Shown piece by piece: positions 5,043-5,046 of a DNA stretch of 5,046 bases. Numbering within the stretch: position 1 is the first letter of the stretch; the number at the start of each line of letters is the position of its first letter. Origin of the DNA: an uncultured Bacteroidales bacterium (GTDB taxonomy: Bacteria > Bacteroidota > Bacteroidia > Bacteroidales > Paludibacteraceae); NCBI GenBank assembly GCA_900556095.1, contig USNU01000123.1, forward strand, positions 1 to 5,046, in the 5' to 3' direction. A program made the position numbers and the translations under genes. A model generated the notes under the pieces. The model had not been told where the DNA came from, did not search any database, and saw only the letters and a list, made by a program, of their open reading frames with translations.

Positions 5043-5046
5043 TCTA

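Noticed and set aside
4385..5046. A DGR template repeat or reverse transcriptase in the right-hand gene-free region
   Set aside because: No stretch resembling the FISUMP 3' end was found on either strand by eye, and no frame encodes reverse transcriptase motifs.

Overview
The window looks like chromosomal DNA from a member of the Bacteroidales (gut-type Bacteroidetes). Four things suggest this. The PNPase reads like Bacteroides/Prevotella Pnp. There is a Bacteroidetes-type promoter (TAnnTTTG with an upstream TTG) in front of pnp. The secreted proteins belong to families common in this group: FISUMP, and BspA-like LRR with divergent InlB-type repeats. Purine-rich Shine-Dalgarno sites are absent before the genes.

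Layout, left to right. Every confident gene is on the minus strand. 1-1368 is pnp (polynucleotide phosphorylase), whose 3' end lies beyond the left edge. Its reading frame is perfect except for one in-frame amber codon (TAG) at 244-246, early in the second RNase PH-like core. 1369-1501 is the pnp leader and promoter, with two homologous 19-nt stem-loops that covary. 1504-1851 holds no gene, only short tandem-repeat blocks and one small hairpin. 1852-1878 is a strong hairpin, probably the terminator of the next gene. 1897-3492 encodes a 531-aa exported protein with three InlB-like repeats, a BspA-type LRR segment, an FN3-like segment and a C-terminal tail resembling sorting tails. 3493-3661 holds a 69-nt imperfect palindrome. 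3662-4384 encodes a 240-aa exported FISUMP protein whose 3' third differs sharply in base composition and codon use from the rest. 4385-5046 has no convincing gene but many stem-loops, a minus-strand intrinsic terminator, and at the right edge a promoter pointing right, out of the window.

How the genes fit together: pnp is an independent housekeeping unit with its own promoter and structured leader, perhaps post-transcriptionally autoregulated. The two secreted proteins are adjacent, in the same direction, and have similar signal peptides. They look like surface or extracellular binding proteins, but the palindrome between them suggests separate transcripts.

Best leads: (1) the amber codon in an otherwise intact pnp; (2) the FISUMP 3' end, which resembles a diversity-generating retroelement (DGR) variable region and is followed by a long hairpin, although no reverse transcriptase or template repeat is in the window; (3) the paired stem-loops of the pnp leader; (4) a possible structured minus-strand RNA ending at a terminator just upstream of the FISUMP gene. 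GC counts and pairings were done by hand; no database search was run.
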